Notes: generated by a model from the letters alone, not told the origin. Numbered from the stretch's first letter, positions 11,566 to 22,927 are shown. The stretch: 43,456 nt of DNA from Gnetum montanum (GCA_015680685.1 MNCI01027017.1:1172-44627); one strand, 5' to 3'. Numbers and translations are program-made.

Positions 11566-11572
11566 CTCATCA

Positions 11573-12409
11573 TACCCCCACAATTAAATGAAAACTCATC
11601 CTCAAGTTCCTTACAAAATATTGAAAAGGTATGGGATTATTGACTAATTGACAACTAATGATGGAATAGGATGACAAACTCAACATGCCCAGTGAATGGA
11701 TCATCGTAGCCCAGATGATTATTGTGTCTAAGGGGTGTGCTTTGAATTCTCACTGTTTTTTTTTTTTTTTTTGCATGAGAACCACACCATGCAAAGACTT
11801 ATTTTTATTAGCTCAGCTTCCCGATAATGGAGAAATGTCAAAATGGTAAGGAAAACTCAAGAAGAAAACATCCAAGCACCCAAGAGAATGGCTAGCAAAA
11901 ACGCCTCAAATCCCCTTGAAGTCACACCCTTTTCAGTCCTTGAGTCCTTCCTTGATTTGAGAAATTCCCAGTCACTAGTTCGTTAATAGTTTTATTATTA
12001 AGAAAGAGACCATACAATTCCAAGCCAAGAGAGACCATAGAAATTTATGAATGCATGGATGATGTGGACTCATTACCTGTTATATCGAAAGAACCATACC
12101 TTAGTATCAACATTATAACTCAAAGGTAAAAACCAAACATTAATAATCAATAGAATACAGTTCATACCACCATCAAGAGCACTTATTAGGTAACGAACCT
12201 AACAAAATAAACAACCACACAAAGAAATGAAAGAGTATAAATGATGTCACAAAAAAACAAGAAAAGTTAAAGAAATTTGTAAAACAAAAATGTGTAAAAC
12301 AAAAACTTAAAAAGAAAAAGGGACTGAGGGCCTCAATTGGTTAGTAGAGGTGGCTGTCTCCCCCATGACTGAGTTAGAAAGGGGGGATCCAAAATAGTGA
12401 GCAGGGTCA
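11573..12409 (-). other. 3' untranslated region and polypurine tract of E3
   Basis: On the minus strand the region ends TGGGGGTA directly before TGATGAG (11573-11580). It aligns with the E2 3' region: the CTTTGCATGGTGTGGTTCTC and CAAAGCACACCCCTTAGACA landmarks occur in both, in element orientation. It lacks a segment of about 1.1 kb present in E2 (31387-32535). A run of 16 or more T lies at about 11757-11773. No gene is seen. Confidence 0.7.
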
Positions 12410-13500
12410 TCCCTTCTTAGAGGTATTAGGTGCACTGGCCATTCTAAATTTGTGGAAAGGTTTGGTCTATTGCACATTCTTATCAGGGCTCTTAGGTTTA
12501 TATATGGTCATGGCCCTTGAAGGAAAGGTTGTATGAATAATGTAAGGTCCTTTCCACAGTGTTTGAAATTTGGTGCGTTGTGGCACATGTGTGGGGTTCC
12601 AGTAGAGAAGCTTATCTCCTGGTTGATATTTAACCTTTTTAAATCTTCAAGTCATGACGTTGCTTGTTATATGCCTTGTGAAACTCATTTGATGATAGGG
12701 TAGCTAATCAGTTTTCTTTTAGCACATTTAAAGTTTTCAACCTTTGTTTTTGTGCTAGATTTAGATCAAGGTGGAGGTCACAAGCCATTGATAGTGTACG
12801 GAGCTCGGTTTGAATTGGAAGCGTTGGAAGCTTTTCGTAAATTAACTCATAGGGAGAGTAGCCTATATGGAGTTTCCAAGTGGAGCGGTATGCCCAAAGA
12901 GCATCATTTAGTTTAGTGCTCCAATCTCACCTATATTTTCTAATTGTCCTTGTCAATATTTTAGTGATCTCCCTATTGGTGATCTCGGCTTGTACATTAG
13001 CTTGGGAGTGATAAGGTGTAGTCAATTTATGTTCAACCCCTAAGCATTGCATTAATTTCTGAAAATTTGCACCTATGAAATGTGTTCCATTATCCGAAAT
13101 AAGTGCACATGGCATACCAAACCTATTTATGATTTTTTGTTGCACAAATTGTGCAGCTGTAGATGATATGCAGTCCATAACAGCAGCTGCTTTAGCCCAT
13201 TTTGTTAAATAGTCTACGACAACAATAATGTGAGCTTTTCCATTAGACATTGGTGTAATGGGCCTCATAAAGTCTATTCCACAAATGTCGAAGGGTTCTA
13301 ATGGTTGAATCCATTATTGCAGATCCTCCATTCTAGCAGTCATTCCCCCATCACATTGGTAGCGCTCACAAGATTGGAAAAATTGATGGGCATCCTAGAA
13401 TAATGTTGGCCAGTAATATCTTGCAAGTAGGATCTTAATAGTCATTCTTCTCCCTGCTTAGTGACCCCCACAAGGGCCCTCGTGAGCATCTTGAAGAACT
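12410..13500 (-). pseudogene. Integrase of E3/E4 (gypsy pol, 3' end)
   Basis: Retroviral-type integrase inserts the DNA copy into the host chromosome. Visible on the minus strand are the zinc-binding N-terminal region (HEGPCGGH near 13463-13493, then CERYQC), the core with the first Asp in VVDYLTKWAK (about 13200-13220), the second Asp in DNGTHF (Asp codon 13092-13094) and the catalytic Glu in QAEITNREI (Glu codon 12984-12986). All three DDE residues are present. The tail (DALWAYRSTWKL, then YWNPTHVPQRTKF and GPYIIHTTFPS) is a typical gypsy integrase C-terminus without a chromodomain. Stop codons at several places, including within the zinc region, inactivate it. It is the best-preserved integrase in the window. 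Confidence 0.85.
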
Positions 13501-13639
13501 CTTAGTTGGTCTACCTTAGGCACACACCATCAAATCAAGCCATCAGGACACACTTTGTAAAGTTGTCCATTGACTTCCATGAAGTACTTGGCTTTGTGAA
13601 GAAACTATTGTTTCTTCCTAAATTCTAGCTCTTGTGGTG

Positions 13640-14169
13640 TTTTTTGGGTGAGGAGATAGGTGAGAATGCTATTATACTAGTTCATCTCTGTGGGTTCGTT
13701 ATTTACTACATCGGTAAAGACCGCTTCATTAGGAAAATGATCAGACATTACATATTCATCCTCTTTGTTGTCCCAGTGCAACTGAGATAAATAATCTGCA
13801 ACTACATTCTTGGTGCCTTTTCAATTGACCATCGTTAGATCGAACTCTTGTAGGATTACTAGCCATTGTATAATATGAGGGCTAGCCGTTGGCTTGTTCA
13901 TGAGGAACCGAATTGCACTATGATCCATGTGGATGAACACTTTGTAACCTAACACATAGTGCCTAAACTTATCTAGTGCAAACACTACAGCCATTAACTC
14001 TTTCTCTATAGTTGTGTAGTTAAGTTGTGCACCAATGATACTCCTACTTGCACAATGGATGTAGTAAGGACGTTTTTGGTCATCCAACTATGTAAGTACA
14101 ACTCCTAAAGCATAATTGGATGTATCAGTCATTATATGGAATGGTTTGGACTAGTTAGGAGCTTGTAGA
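13640..14169 (-). pseudogene. RNase H of E3/E4
   Basis: This is the RNase H domain that removes the RNA template during reverse transcription. The frame at 13821-14087 reads YYIHCASRSIIGAQLNY, then EKELMAVVFALDKFRHY, then VFIHMDHSAIRFLMNK, which is the typical gypsy RNase H pattern. The Glu in EKELMA and the Asp in MDH are present. It is continuous with RT upstream and followed by the linker to integrase. Stops flank the readable block on both sides. Confidence 0.85.
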
Positions 14170-15107
14170 ATAGGAGTTTCTACAAGCTTATATTTCAAAG
14201 TTTGGAATGCTTGTTCACATTCCCTAGTCCAATCAAATGGTACACCCTTCTTTGTTAGCTCTACCAATGGTTTCGCAATCTTGGAGAAGTTCTCAATGAA
14301 TCTCCTATAGTAGCCAGTGTGCCCAAGGAATGATCGAATGTCTTTGATAATTTTTGATTGTCGAGTGATTCCTTGAATGATCCTAATTTTTTCTAGGTCT
14401 ACCTATAGTCCTACATGTGAAACCTTATGCCCAAGTACTACGCCTTCTTGGACCATTAAATGGCTTTTCTGCCAGTTGAACCTTAAGCTAGTTTCTACGC
14501 ATCTCTTTAGCACTTGCTCGAATCAGTCCAAGGCTTGATCAAAACTTGTTCCATAGGTGGAGAAGTCATTCATAAAGACTTCTACTTCATTCCCTATCTG
14601 CTGTTAGAATATTCTTAGAACTAGGCGTTGAAACGTGGAAGGAGCATTGCATAAGCCAAACGACATTTGTTTATATGCAAGCGTTCCCTAAGGACTGGTG
14701 AATGTTGTCTTGGCTTGGTCTTCTAGGGCTATTTTTATTTGGTTATATCCACTATAGACATCCTAGAAAACTGAAATAATGATGCCCTACTATGGTGTCT
14801 AAGACTTGGTCAATGAATGGCAATGAGAAGTGATCCTCAAATGTTGTCATGTTCAATAGCCTAAAGTCTATGCACATCCTCCATTTGCCTCCCTTTTTAG
14901 GCATGATCACCAGAGGGCTAACCCATTCGCTATCAGCAATGGGATATATGAACCTAGCCTTAAGAAGCTATTCTATTTCTTCTTTTACTACTTGCTTCAA
15001 TTTTGGATTCAATCGTCTCTATGGTTGTTTTCGAGGTTTCATGGAGGGGTCAGTGTAAATCCTATGCTGGCATATCCTAGGCTCTATTCCAGTTAATTAG
15101 GATATGA
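14170..15107 (-). pseudogene. Reverse transcriptase of E3/E4
   Basis: This is the gypsy reverse transcriptase. Visible on the minus strand are PKKGGKWRMCIDFRLLN (about 14870-14920), HFSLPFIDQVLDTI, the GYNQI palm motif, FGLCNAPSTFQ, the active-site segment FMND at 14565-14576, FNWQKSHLMVQE (about 14440-14480) and FLGHTGYYRRFIENF. In the catalytic FMDD-type box the first Asp is changed to Asn (AAT), a single G-to-A change. With the stops and a frameshift near 14760-14790, this makes it inactive. The Gln codon CAG at 14469-14471 is still intact here, whereas E2 has TAG at the same site. Confidence 0.88.
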
Positions 15108-16000
15108 CTAGGCAAAGGCTTTTGACCACTTGTTAATTACTTTCAATAGTATTTCTTTTTGTTTGGAAGTAAGTCTTGCATTGATGATTACCGGTTTTCC
15201 ATTTTCAAGGGTCATATATTCTAGACCGGTGGGCAATGGTTTCAAATCTAAGGGCTCTTGTTTAAATTTTTTAGGAATTTCCAACTCCCCCCAGTTGATG
15301 TTTTCAAGGTTAAGGTTTGGAAGTTGGTAGTGGACTTGCTCGAGTGCATCTATGCTTTTGATGTAAACATTAGTTATTCCCTTAGTTAGTTCCATGCACG
15401 TTAGTGAATTTCTCTCTTGATCAGCCATTAGCCATTGGGTGTCTTCTTGTCGTGTGGCTACTGCATACAGGAACTTTTGTATATTAATTTCTTATGCACA
15501 TAGGTTGCATGCAGGCAATGCTAAGCTTTGCACAACCCATGATCTCTACATGCAATGGCACCCTATATCACTATATGCGATGTATGGAACCTTCTTCTTC
15601 TCAATCTTTCCAAAAGTGTTCTCCTTAGATATTTCCAGGGAAAGATCATGGATTCTTAGACATGCATCTATAGTACTTAGCCATGCCCTTCCCATTATTA
15701 TTGGGAAGTCCTCTTTACCATTGTCCACTTGTATCACTAGGAAATTAGCTAGGTATGACCACCCACACACTGTGGTAATGATGTCCTCCACCAATCCCAA
15801 GGGGACAGTGATGGACTAGTTGACTAGCTCCTAGCGAATATTACTCTTCCTTAATGGAGGTAGGTTCCAGGCTTTGTACATCTCTTGTGATATTAAGTTG
15901 ACTTCAAAACTTGAGTCCATAAGAGCTTTGCATGGTTCATTCCCAGTGATTTCAAGATAGATTAGAGGGCTTCCAGGCTCAAATAATTTTTTGGGAAGGT
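15108..16000 (-). pseudogene. Protease and PR-RT linker of E3/E4
   Basis: This is a retropepsin-type aspartic protease, which would cut the Gag-Pol polyprotein. The minus-strand frame reads PCKALMDSSFEVNLISQEMY (Asp codon 15915-15917), where the usual DSG box is DSS, a G-to-A type change at the glycine. It is followed by EDIITTVCGWSYLANFLVIQ and the conserved FPIIMGRAWLSTIDACLRI. The linker to RT (15108-15428) contains DALEQVHYQLPNLNLENINW, also found in E2. Stops separate the blocks. Confidence 0.8.
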
Positions 16001-18511
16001 GGCCCACCTTAATCGAGTCAGTGATAGCATGTGTTAACATAACCATATGCATTGAGCTCGGTGTTTGGTTTGAAGGGAGCTCTGAAGCCCTATTTGATGG
16101 GGAGGTGTTTAGAGGTTTAACCGCTTGTGATTGTGAGGACTTGGTTAGATTGTTGGTTCTAAAGAAAGGTCTTTTCTTCATACAGTTCTCAAAACCAACA
16201 ACAGGTTGAAGATTCATAGCCCTTGTGGCATTACATTGTTGCGGTTGAGTAGGGATTTTCCCTTGCATTGTTGGAGTGAGTGGTCATGGAGCCATTGGTG
16301 TGAGAGTTGTAGATGGATTTGAAGGATGGTATGTTTGTGGGTTATCTCCCCTAGGAGAAGGAGTTCTATAATACTCACGAGCTTGGTAGTGATGTTGTGG
16401 TGTAACATGACTAATAGAGTCACGTGGAGATATTGGATGTTGCACATAGTAGCCATATGGGTCTAGTTGCTGGTAGGGGTATTGTTGCCTTGGTGGTGGC
16501 ATCCCCCATGACTATGGGTATTGCCACTGTTGATCTTGCTCAATGAGTTGTGGTGGAGTTCCACTTGGATAATATGTTGAAGGTTGGTGGAACTGCCTTG
16601 GGTTACCTTGGGGATAAGGTAATTTTTGGGGTGCTTACCATTTGTTAAGTCATGGGTTGAGTGCATACACCCTAGACTCTTGTAGATGTGAGATCACTAG
16701 GCAACATCCCTTAGGATGGTCATATTGGCATATCTCGCATCCATCGTCATTATCTGTGTTTGAATTCACAACCTCTTCTGTGATGGCCATTTTCCCATAC
16801 CCTTGTTACATGCATTGTCCACACCTTTCTTTTTCTTTTTGTCACGGTCACTACCTTACTCCCTAGACTCCTCTACAATTTTAAGAATATCCAGGGAGTC
16901 CAACATCTAGTCTATCTTTGTTGATACTTCTGTTGTTAACTTTTGAAGTAGCAAAGTCTTCCTATTCATCATCTCTTCAAGTGATGACTCTTCTTCCTCC
17001 TTACAAAATCTCACTCCCCTTTTTTGGAGGGAAGGATCTTCGTTGTATTCTTCCACACTTTCTCTCTTCCATAGCTCACCTTCTTCCTTGGCTACTTGCT
17101 CTAGCAATCTATGAATTTGATGAGACCTAAGATTTGATAATCTTCCTTGGGCATATGTCCCAAGGGTTCTCCTTGTTTTATGCCTAAGTCCATCCACGAG
17201 ATGGCATAGTTGATCTCACTGTGAATAACCATGGCCAGGGCAATGATGTAACAATGTGTAATAGTATCCCATGGCAGCATCCAAGGGTTCATGATTTCCT
17301 TTCTTCCATCCTTGGATTTTCTTTCATAGGTTAGACACTCAGGAGTATGTTTGGTACTTATCATTGAATAGTTCTAACATTGTATTCCACCTTCAAATGG
17401 ATTCTGGTTCTAAGGACTGGTACCAACTTTCAGCTTCTTTCACCAGTGTCCTTGTAAACAACTTCAGTTTTTGCCATTTGTTCTCTATGTTTTGCAAAGC
17501 ACATGCATCGTGGAATGCTTGTAAATGATTTTGAGGATTAGCATTATATCCCCCTTCAAATTGTGGGATGTTGTTCATGTCTAACCTCTTGATCCTGCTA
17601 TCCTTTTGGTGCCTTGTTGATCATCTCATGATCATCTCATTCATAGCATCTATGGTGTCTATGCGGTTCCCTACTCTCCCTTCTTCTATGCCTTGATTCC
17701 TTAGAGTTCCCTCATCCTCATTCTCAACTATCTCATCAATGTTTTTCACTCTATTTTCCTTTATCCTCATGATTGGATTCCTTATGACTATGTCCGGACA
17801 CTGAAGGAGAGGGTGAAGGTGATGATGAAGGTGAAGAAGAAGGAGAACCATTACCATGATGGTGTTTTCTACCTTATCTTCAGTGATCTTGGCCATGATC
17901 GTGATCATGATTAGAACATTTACCCTTATCGTGTGTTCGTGTTCCTTCGTTGAACACTTTGTGTTCATGGGTATCAAAACCAGGATTGTGAATAGTGGAG
18001 TAGAGGTTCTGATACACCACCTCCTGACCATTGTTAGGAGGGGGAATATCATTTTGTGGGGAACCTATTGAGACAGGTTCACCATCCCCAATTTCACTCA
18101 AGATGTGTGGAGCGTTATGGGACCATTTATCCTTCAAGGATGTATGGTATCTCTCTTGTCGCAAGTCCCTTTGATGTTGCACTTCTGTGGGATGATAATC
18201 CCTTGTGTTATGATTGCATGTAATGTATTCCACATATAAAAGTAGCATTCCTATTTGTGTGAGAGCACGAAGGAGCATGTTGGGGACTGATGGTCTAGGG
18301 GCAACACTATGTTACCCTCCAAGTCTCTCCAATGCAATTGTTCATCTTGGTGGAGAATAAAGGTGAAATTGGGTACATACTCATCGTGATGAGTATATAC
18401 CACACAAAATTGTTGAGGAACTGGCAGATCTTGGTTACATTTAGTATGCTACCGATTATCTCTTGTGTTAGTCCTAGGTAGTGAAGTGCTCTTATGTGAA
18501 GAAGAAGACAT
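16001..18511 (-). pseudogene. Gag of inner element E4 (decayed)
   Basis: This is the structural Gag protein that packages the element RNA. The likely start ATG is at 18511-18509 (MSSSSHKSTSLP), matching starts in E3 and E2. In order there is an N-terminal region with FTFILHQDEQLHW, a linker rich in Asp/His/Ser/Pro (about 17750-17930), and the retrotransposon gag core (NIPQFEGGYNANPQNHLQAF at about 17520-17575, then KLKLFTRTLVKEAESWYQSL). A Glu/Lys-rich helical part follows (16907-17197). Next come a motif C-X2-C-X3-H-X3-C-X5-H (16686-16739) and a Tyr/Pro/Gln-rich linker (YPYQQLDPYGYYVQHP, about 16430-16490). Several frameshifts and stops break it. The E4-to-E3 crossover may lie within or downstream of this gag. 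Confidence 0.82.
16686..16739 (-). other. Conserved Cys/His motif in E4 gag
   Basis: The translation is CEICQYDHPKGCCLVISH, giving the spacing C-X2-C-X3-H-X3-C-X5-H. It differs from the usual retroviral zinc knuckle (C-X2-C-X4-H-X4-C). Counterparts lie at 20919-20972, 26528-26581 and 40896-40949. Confidence 0.75.
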
Positions 18512-18635
18512 CTTGTCTTGTTTGGTGTGCAATGTACCATTGTCTTGTTCTTCTTTGATTAACCCTAAGGGTTCATTCTAGCGTTCCAACAATATGAATG
18601 ATTTCCTATGTTCTACGTAGCACACAAACAACTAA

Positions 18636-18654
18636 GTCCCCAACAATGATGCCA
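18636..18654 (-). other. Primer-binding site, decayed duplicate
   Basis: On the minus strand it reads TGGCATCATTGTTGGGGAC, directly after the duplicated LTR end (18656) and a single T. Compared with the copy at 18950-18968 it has four changes, all C-to-T or G-to-A. Confidence 0.7.
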
Positions 18655-18949
18655 ATGATGAGTGGCAAGGTACCCCTACACTCAACCATATGAATACGAG
18701 TGTTTCACGTGCGATCTAGTCGAACTCCAAGAACTAAGTGTTTACGTGCCTTAATGGAACACTCAAAATTAATCAATTGTTCTCTTCCCAAACTTACTTG
18801 TATTGTCATGGTTGTATGTTTAAGTAAGCTTGAGGTATGTGATTTTTATAGATTTTACCTTTTTGATGTCTTCTGCTAATAAGGGTTCATTCTAGCATTC
18901 CAACAATATGAATGATTTCCTATGTTCTACGTAGAACACAAAAAACTAA

Positions 18950-18968
18950 GTCCCCGGCAACGGTGCCA
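18950..18968 (-). other. tRNA-Asp primer-binding site of E4
   Basis: On the minus strand it reads TGGCACCGTTGCCGGGGAC, one T after the LTR end. This is nearly a perfect complement of the 3' end of plant tRNA-Asp (CCCCGGCAACGGCGCCA), the primer used by Athila-type elements. It is the best-preserved primer site in the window. Confidence 0.88.
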
Positions 18969-18969
18969 A

Positions 18970-19781
18970 TGATGAGTGGCAAGGTACCCCTACACTCAAC
19001 CATATGAATACAAGTGTTTCACGCGTGATCTGGTGAACTCCAAGGACTAAGTGTTTACGTGCCTTAATGGAACACTCGAGGTTAATCAATTGTTCTCTTC
19101 CCAAACTTACTTGTATTTTCATGGTTGTATGGTTAAATAAGCTTGAGGTATGTGATTTTTATAGCTTTTACCTTTTTTATGTCTTCTGCTAATAAGGAGA
19201 GGGATAGAGAACTAAGTGGCTAACTTACATTAACTATTCATTAAATAGTTTCTAAAGGTTCCTAACACTAGTATTCATTCCCACTTGTTATACACATCTT
19301 GAACCAATGCAACGCTGCTAGGATTACCAAACGCTAATTGTTATTGGGTTACCAAGCGCTACACGCATGCTCGAAGTAGTCGTACTGAGTGTACTTAACT
19401 AAGAGTGTTAAGGGTTGAGAGAGAAATTAATTAACTAGGAAAGCATTAAACATTCAATATGAATTAATTACTAATTAGCTTAATCTATATGTTGCAAGTT
19501 TTATCATAAAGTTCATCTTTATTTCCATACAAAAATTTGTACTTAGGTACAAATTGCTCGAATAAAGATCCATTCACTCTATGACTCCTACTATGAGCAC
19601 ATAGAAATTATTCTAACTGTGGAATGATAAAACTACAAGATTTTGGCTAAGGGTCTAAGTCCAACTACCGGGAACAAAGGGCACCGCCTCTTATTTATAG
19701 AAGATGAGGCAGGATGTGATATTGCGTACGCAATATCACGTGATGGATGCGATATTGCTTATGTGATATCGCGGCTCATCA
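18970..19781 (-). mobile_element. 5' LTR of inner element E4 (U3 type B)
   Basis: It is bounded by TGATGAG (18970) and CTCATCA (19775-19781) in reverse orientation, 812 bp long. TATAAATA on the minus strand is at 19699-19692 and AATAAA at 19523-19518. The U3 upstream of the TATA box is only about 80 bp and is almost entirely palindromes. It interrupts the protease coding sequence of E3 at 19782. No matching 3' LTR of type B is found to the left, so the E4 3' end was lost. The 5 bp next to the insertion are ACACG. Confidence 0.85.
19716..19739. repeat. 24-bp perfect palindrome in E4 U3
   Basis: The central 20 bp, GATATTGCGTACGCAATATC, is its own reverse complement and extends by GT and AC on either side. 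A second imperfect palindrome with GCGATAT/ATATCGC arms follows at about 19749-19772. Equivalents are present in the LTRs at 5070 and 38057. Confidence 0.92.
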
Positions 19782-20270
19782 ACACGTAATTACACCTTGT
19801 GTCACTATATGCGATGCACGAAACTTTCTTCTTCTTAATCTTTTCAAATGTATTTTCCTTTGATATTTCTAGGGAAAGATCAATGATTCTTAGGCGTGTG
19901 TCGATGGTTCTTAGCCATTCTCTTCCCATTATGATTGGGAAGTCCCCCTTATCGTTGTTTACTTGAATCACTAGGAAGTCAGCTGGGTACAACCACCTAC
20001 AAATAGTGGTAACAATGTCTTCCATCAGTCCCAATGGGACAATGATGGACTTGTCAGCCAACTCTAGATAGATGTTGCTCTTTTTCAATGGAGGTAGATT
20101 CCAAGACTTGTACATTTCTTAAAAAATCAAGTTGACACAAGAACTTGAATCTAAAAGGGCCTTGCACAATGCATTTCTAGTGATTTGTACGTATATCAGA
20201 GGACTCGCAAGATCAAAGAATTTCTTGGGAAGATGACCAACTTTGATCCAATCAGTGATGACATGTGTTA
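19782..20270 (-). pseudogene. Protease fragment of E3, cut by E4
   Basis: The minus-strand frame holds MYKSWNLPPLKKSNIYLELA, EDIVTTICRWLYPADFLVIQ and FPIIMGREWLRTIDTRLRI, the same as the protease in E2 and at 15546-15917. The active-site box reads DSS (Asp codon 20149-20151) instead of DSG. The homology runs to 19782, where the E4 LTR begins, so the 3' part of the gene is displaced or lost. It is the natural continuation of the E3 gag to its right. Confidence 0.82.
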
Positions 20271-22811
20271 GCATGACCGTATACATTGAATGCAGTGATT
20301 AGGTTGAAGGGGGCTCTGAAGTTTTGATTGATACTAAGGCATCTAAGGAATCAGCTACTTTTGATTGCAAGGGCTTGGTTGGATTGTTGGTTCTAAAGAA
20401 AGGTCTTTTCTTCATGTGGTTGTTGGAACCAATAGTAGATTGAGAGTAACAACCCTCATGGCATTACGTTGTTATGGTTGGGTATGTATTTCACCTTGCA
20501 TCGTGGGAGCAGGTGGTAGTGGAGCTATTAGTGGAATAGATGTGGCCAGATGAGAAGGATGACATGCTTGCAGAATAGCACCTCTAGAAGAGGGAGTCCC
20601 ATAATACTTGCAAGCTTGGTAGTGAGGTTGAGGAGTAACATGACTAGTAGAGTCACATGAGGAGATTGACTGCTACACGTAATATCCATATGAGTTAGGT
20701 TGCTGGTAAGGATACGGTTGCCTTGGTGGTGGTATTCCCCATGATTGTGGGTGCTACCACTATTGATATTTCTCAATTAGTTGTGGTGGAGTTCCATTGG
20801 GATAATATGTTAAGGGTTCGTGGAACTGTCTTGGGTTACCTTGATGGTAAGGTAACCTTCAAGGTGTTTGCTATTTGTTCAATCATGGGTTGAGTGCATA
20901 CATCCCAGACTCCTGTAGATGTGAGATTATAGGGAAACATCCCTTAGGCTGGTCATATTGACATATCTCACATCCACTATCATTGTCTATTTCTGAATCC
21001 ACAACCTCTTCAATGATGACAACTTTGCCCTTACCCTTGCTATGTGCATGTTTAGCTTCTCTCTTTTTTCTTTTTTTGCAATCACTACCTTGCTCTCTAG
21101 ACTCCTCTACTATTTTAAGAATAGTTTGAAATATATTATCTAGGGAATCCCACATTTAGTCTACCTTTGCTGAAACTTTTGATGTCATCTTTTGGATAGG
21201 CAAATTTTTCCTATTCACCATCTCTTTGAGTGGTGACTCTTCTTCATCCTCACAAAATCTTCCTCCCCTCTTCTGAAGGGAAGAATCTCAGTTATACTCT
21301 TCCACACTTTCTCTCTTCCATAGATCACCTTTTTCCTTAGCAACTTGCTCCAATAGGCTTTGAATTTGATGGGACCTAAGCTTGGAAAGTCTCCCTTAGG
21401 CATAAGTCCCAAGGGTTCTTTTCATTTCATGCCTAAGCCCATCCACGAGATGGCGTAGTTGATCCCTTTGCAAATAACCATGGTCATGAAAAAAATGTAA
21501 TAGTGCATAGTATCAGCCCATGGCAACATCCAAGGGTTCATGTCCTCCTTGTTTCCAGCCTTGGATTTGCTTTCACAAGTTAGATACTCAGGAGTACATT
21601 TGGTAAGTGTCATTAAATAGTTCTAACATAATACTCAACCTACAAATGGATTACAATTCTAAAGACCAGTACTAGCTTTTCACTTCTTTAACTAATGTCC
21701 ATGGGAACAACGTAAGTTTTTACCATTTGTTCTCTATGTTCTGTAAGGGACACGCATTATGGAATGCTTGTAAATGATTTTGAGGATCAGCATTGTATCC
21801 CCCTTCAAATTGTCGGATGTTATTCATATCTAATCTCTTAATCCTACTATCTTTCTGATGCCCTGTTGGAATTCTAACAACCTTAGTTATGTCCAACATA
21901 CTTTGAGTAGTGAGGAGGGGTTCATCACAATTGTCTCATCTATGGTGTCTATGATGCCTACATTGTTCCCTACTCTCCCTTATTCTTTGTCATGACTTTC
22001 TAGAGTGCCCTCGTCCCCTTTCCTGGTTGTTTCGTCTATGGCTTTCACTTTGCCTACCTTTATTCCCATGGTCTTTTTCTTTATGACCACAACCAAATAT
22101 TGAAGGAGAGGGTGAAGGATATGATGAAGGTGAAAAATAAGGAGAACCATCACCATGATGGTATCTACTACCTTCTCTTTTGCGGTCTCGGCCCTGATTA
22201 TGATTGCGATCAAAATGTCCACCTTTATCATGAGTTCACGTTCCTTTTTTGGATCCTTTGTGCCCATGGATATCAGAACCTGGGTTATGAATACTTGAAT
22301 GAAGTTTCTGATACACAACCCCTTGGCCAAAGTCAAGGGGAGGAACATTATTATGTGGGCGACTACCTGAGGTAGGTTCACCACCCTCATTTTCGCTTAA
22401 GACATGTGGGGCATCTCGGGACCACTTATCCTTCAAAGACTTATGATGTCTCTCTTATTGCAAGTTCCTTTAATGTTGTGCCTCTGTGGGATGGTATTCT
22501 CTTGAGTCATGGTCTTGCACAATGTATTCTGTGTGTAAGTGCAGCATGCCAATTCATGTAAGAGCATTAAGAAGCATGCTCAAGACTGAATGATCAGGAG
22601 GTAACATTATGTTACCTTCTAAGTCTCATCAATGTAGTTGTTTGTCTTGATGGAGGATAAAGGTGAAGTCTAGTATATACTCATCAAGATGAATATATAC
22701 CACTCGAACTTGTTAAGGGACTGGCGGATCAATGTCATGTGTATTATGCTACCAATTGTTTCCTATTTCAGACCTAGGCAGTGAGGCACTTCCGTATGAA
22801 GAAAAAGACAT
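20271..22811 (-). pseudogene. Gag of element E3 (decayed)
   Basis: This has the same layout as the E4 gag. The likely start is at 22811-22809. It has an N-terminal region (KDKWSRDAPHVLSENEGGEP, about 22380-22440), a basic and Ser/Pro/His-rich linker (about 22000-22250), and a gag core (QFEGGYNADPQNHLQAFHNA, about 21760-21820). A Glu/Lys-rich part follows (about 21130-21410). Next come a Lys-rich patch KKRKKREAKHAHSKGKGK (about 21040-21090) and the Cys/His motif at 20919-20972. In that motif the His is replaced by Gln (CEICQYDQPKGCFPIISH). Stops and frameshifts are spread throughout. It lies just inside the E3 primer site and 5' LTR. Confidence 0.82.
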
Positions 22812-22927
22812 ACTTGTATGTTCAGTGTGCAATGTATTCTTGTTTATTATTTTCTCAACCAATCCTAAGGATTTGTTCCAATGATGTGAATGATTTCCTA
22901 TGTTCTAGTTAGCGCACAAACAACTAT

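Larger units (their letters stand above)
10892..11572 (-). mobile_element. 3' LTR of minus-strand gypsy element E3, with sequence gap
   Basis: TGATGAGTGGTGAGGTACCC at 10892 is the reverse complement of the family LTR end, and CTCATCA at 11566-11572 is the reverse complement of the LTR start. Type-A U3 repeats occupy 11449-11565. Most of the LTR is missing in a run of Ns. The E3 5' LTR is 1017 bp, whereas this one measures 681 bp including the Ns. Confidence 0.85.
18566..19193. repeat. 314-bp tandem duplication across LTR end, primer site and leader
   Basis: The unit at 18566-18879 is repeated at 18880-19193. Both contain the leader, the primer site, TGATGAG and the U5 part of the LTR, in that order on the plus strand. 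The sequence TAAGG occurs at the left edge, at the internal junction (about 18880) and after the second copy (about 19193), so the duplication probably arose between short matches. The copies differ mostly by transitions. Confidence 0.88.

Noticed and set aside
10878-11643. Long open frames of 186-250 codons
   Set aside because: They run through 519 unknown bases; the length is an artefact of the gap.
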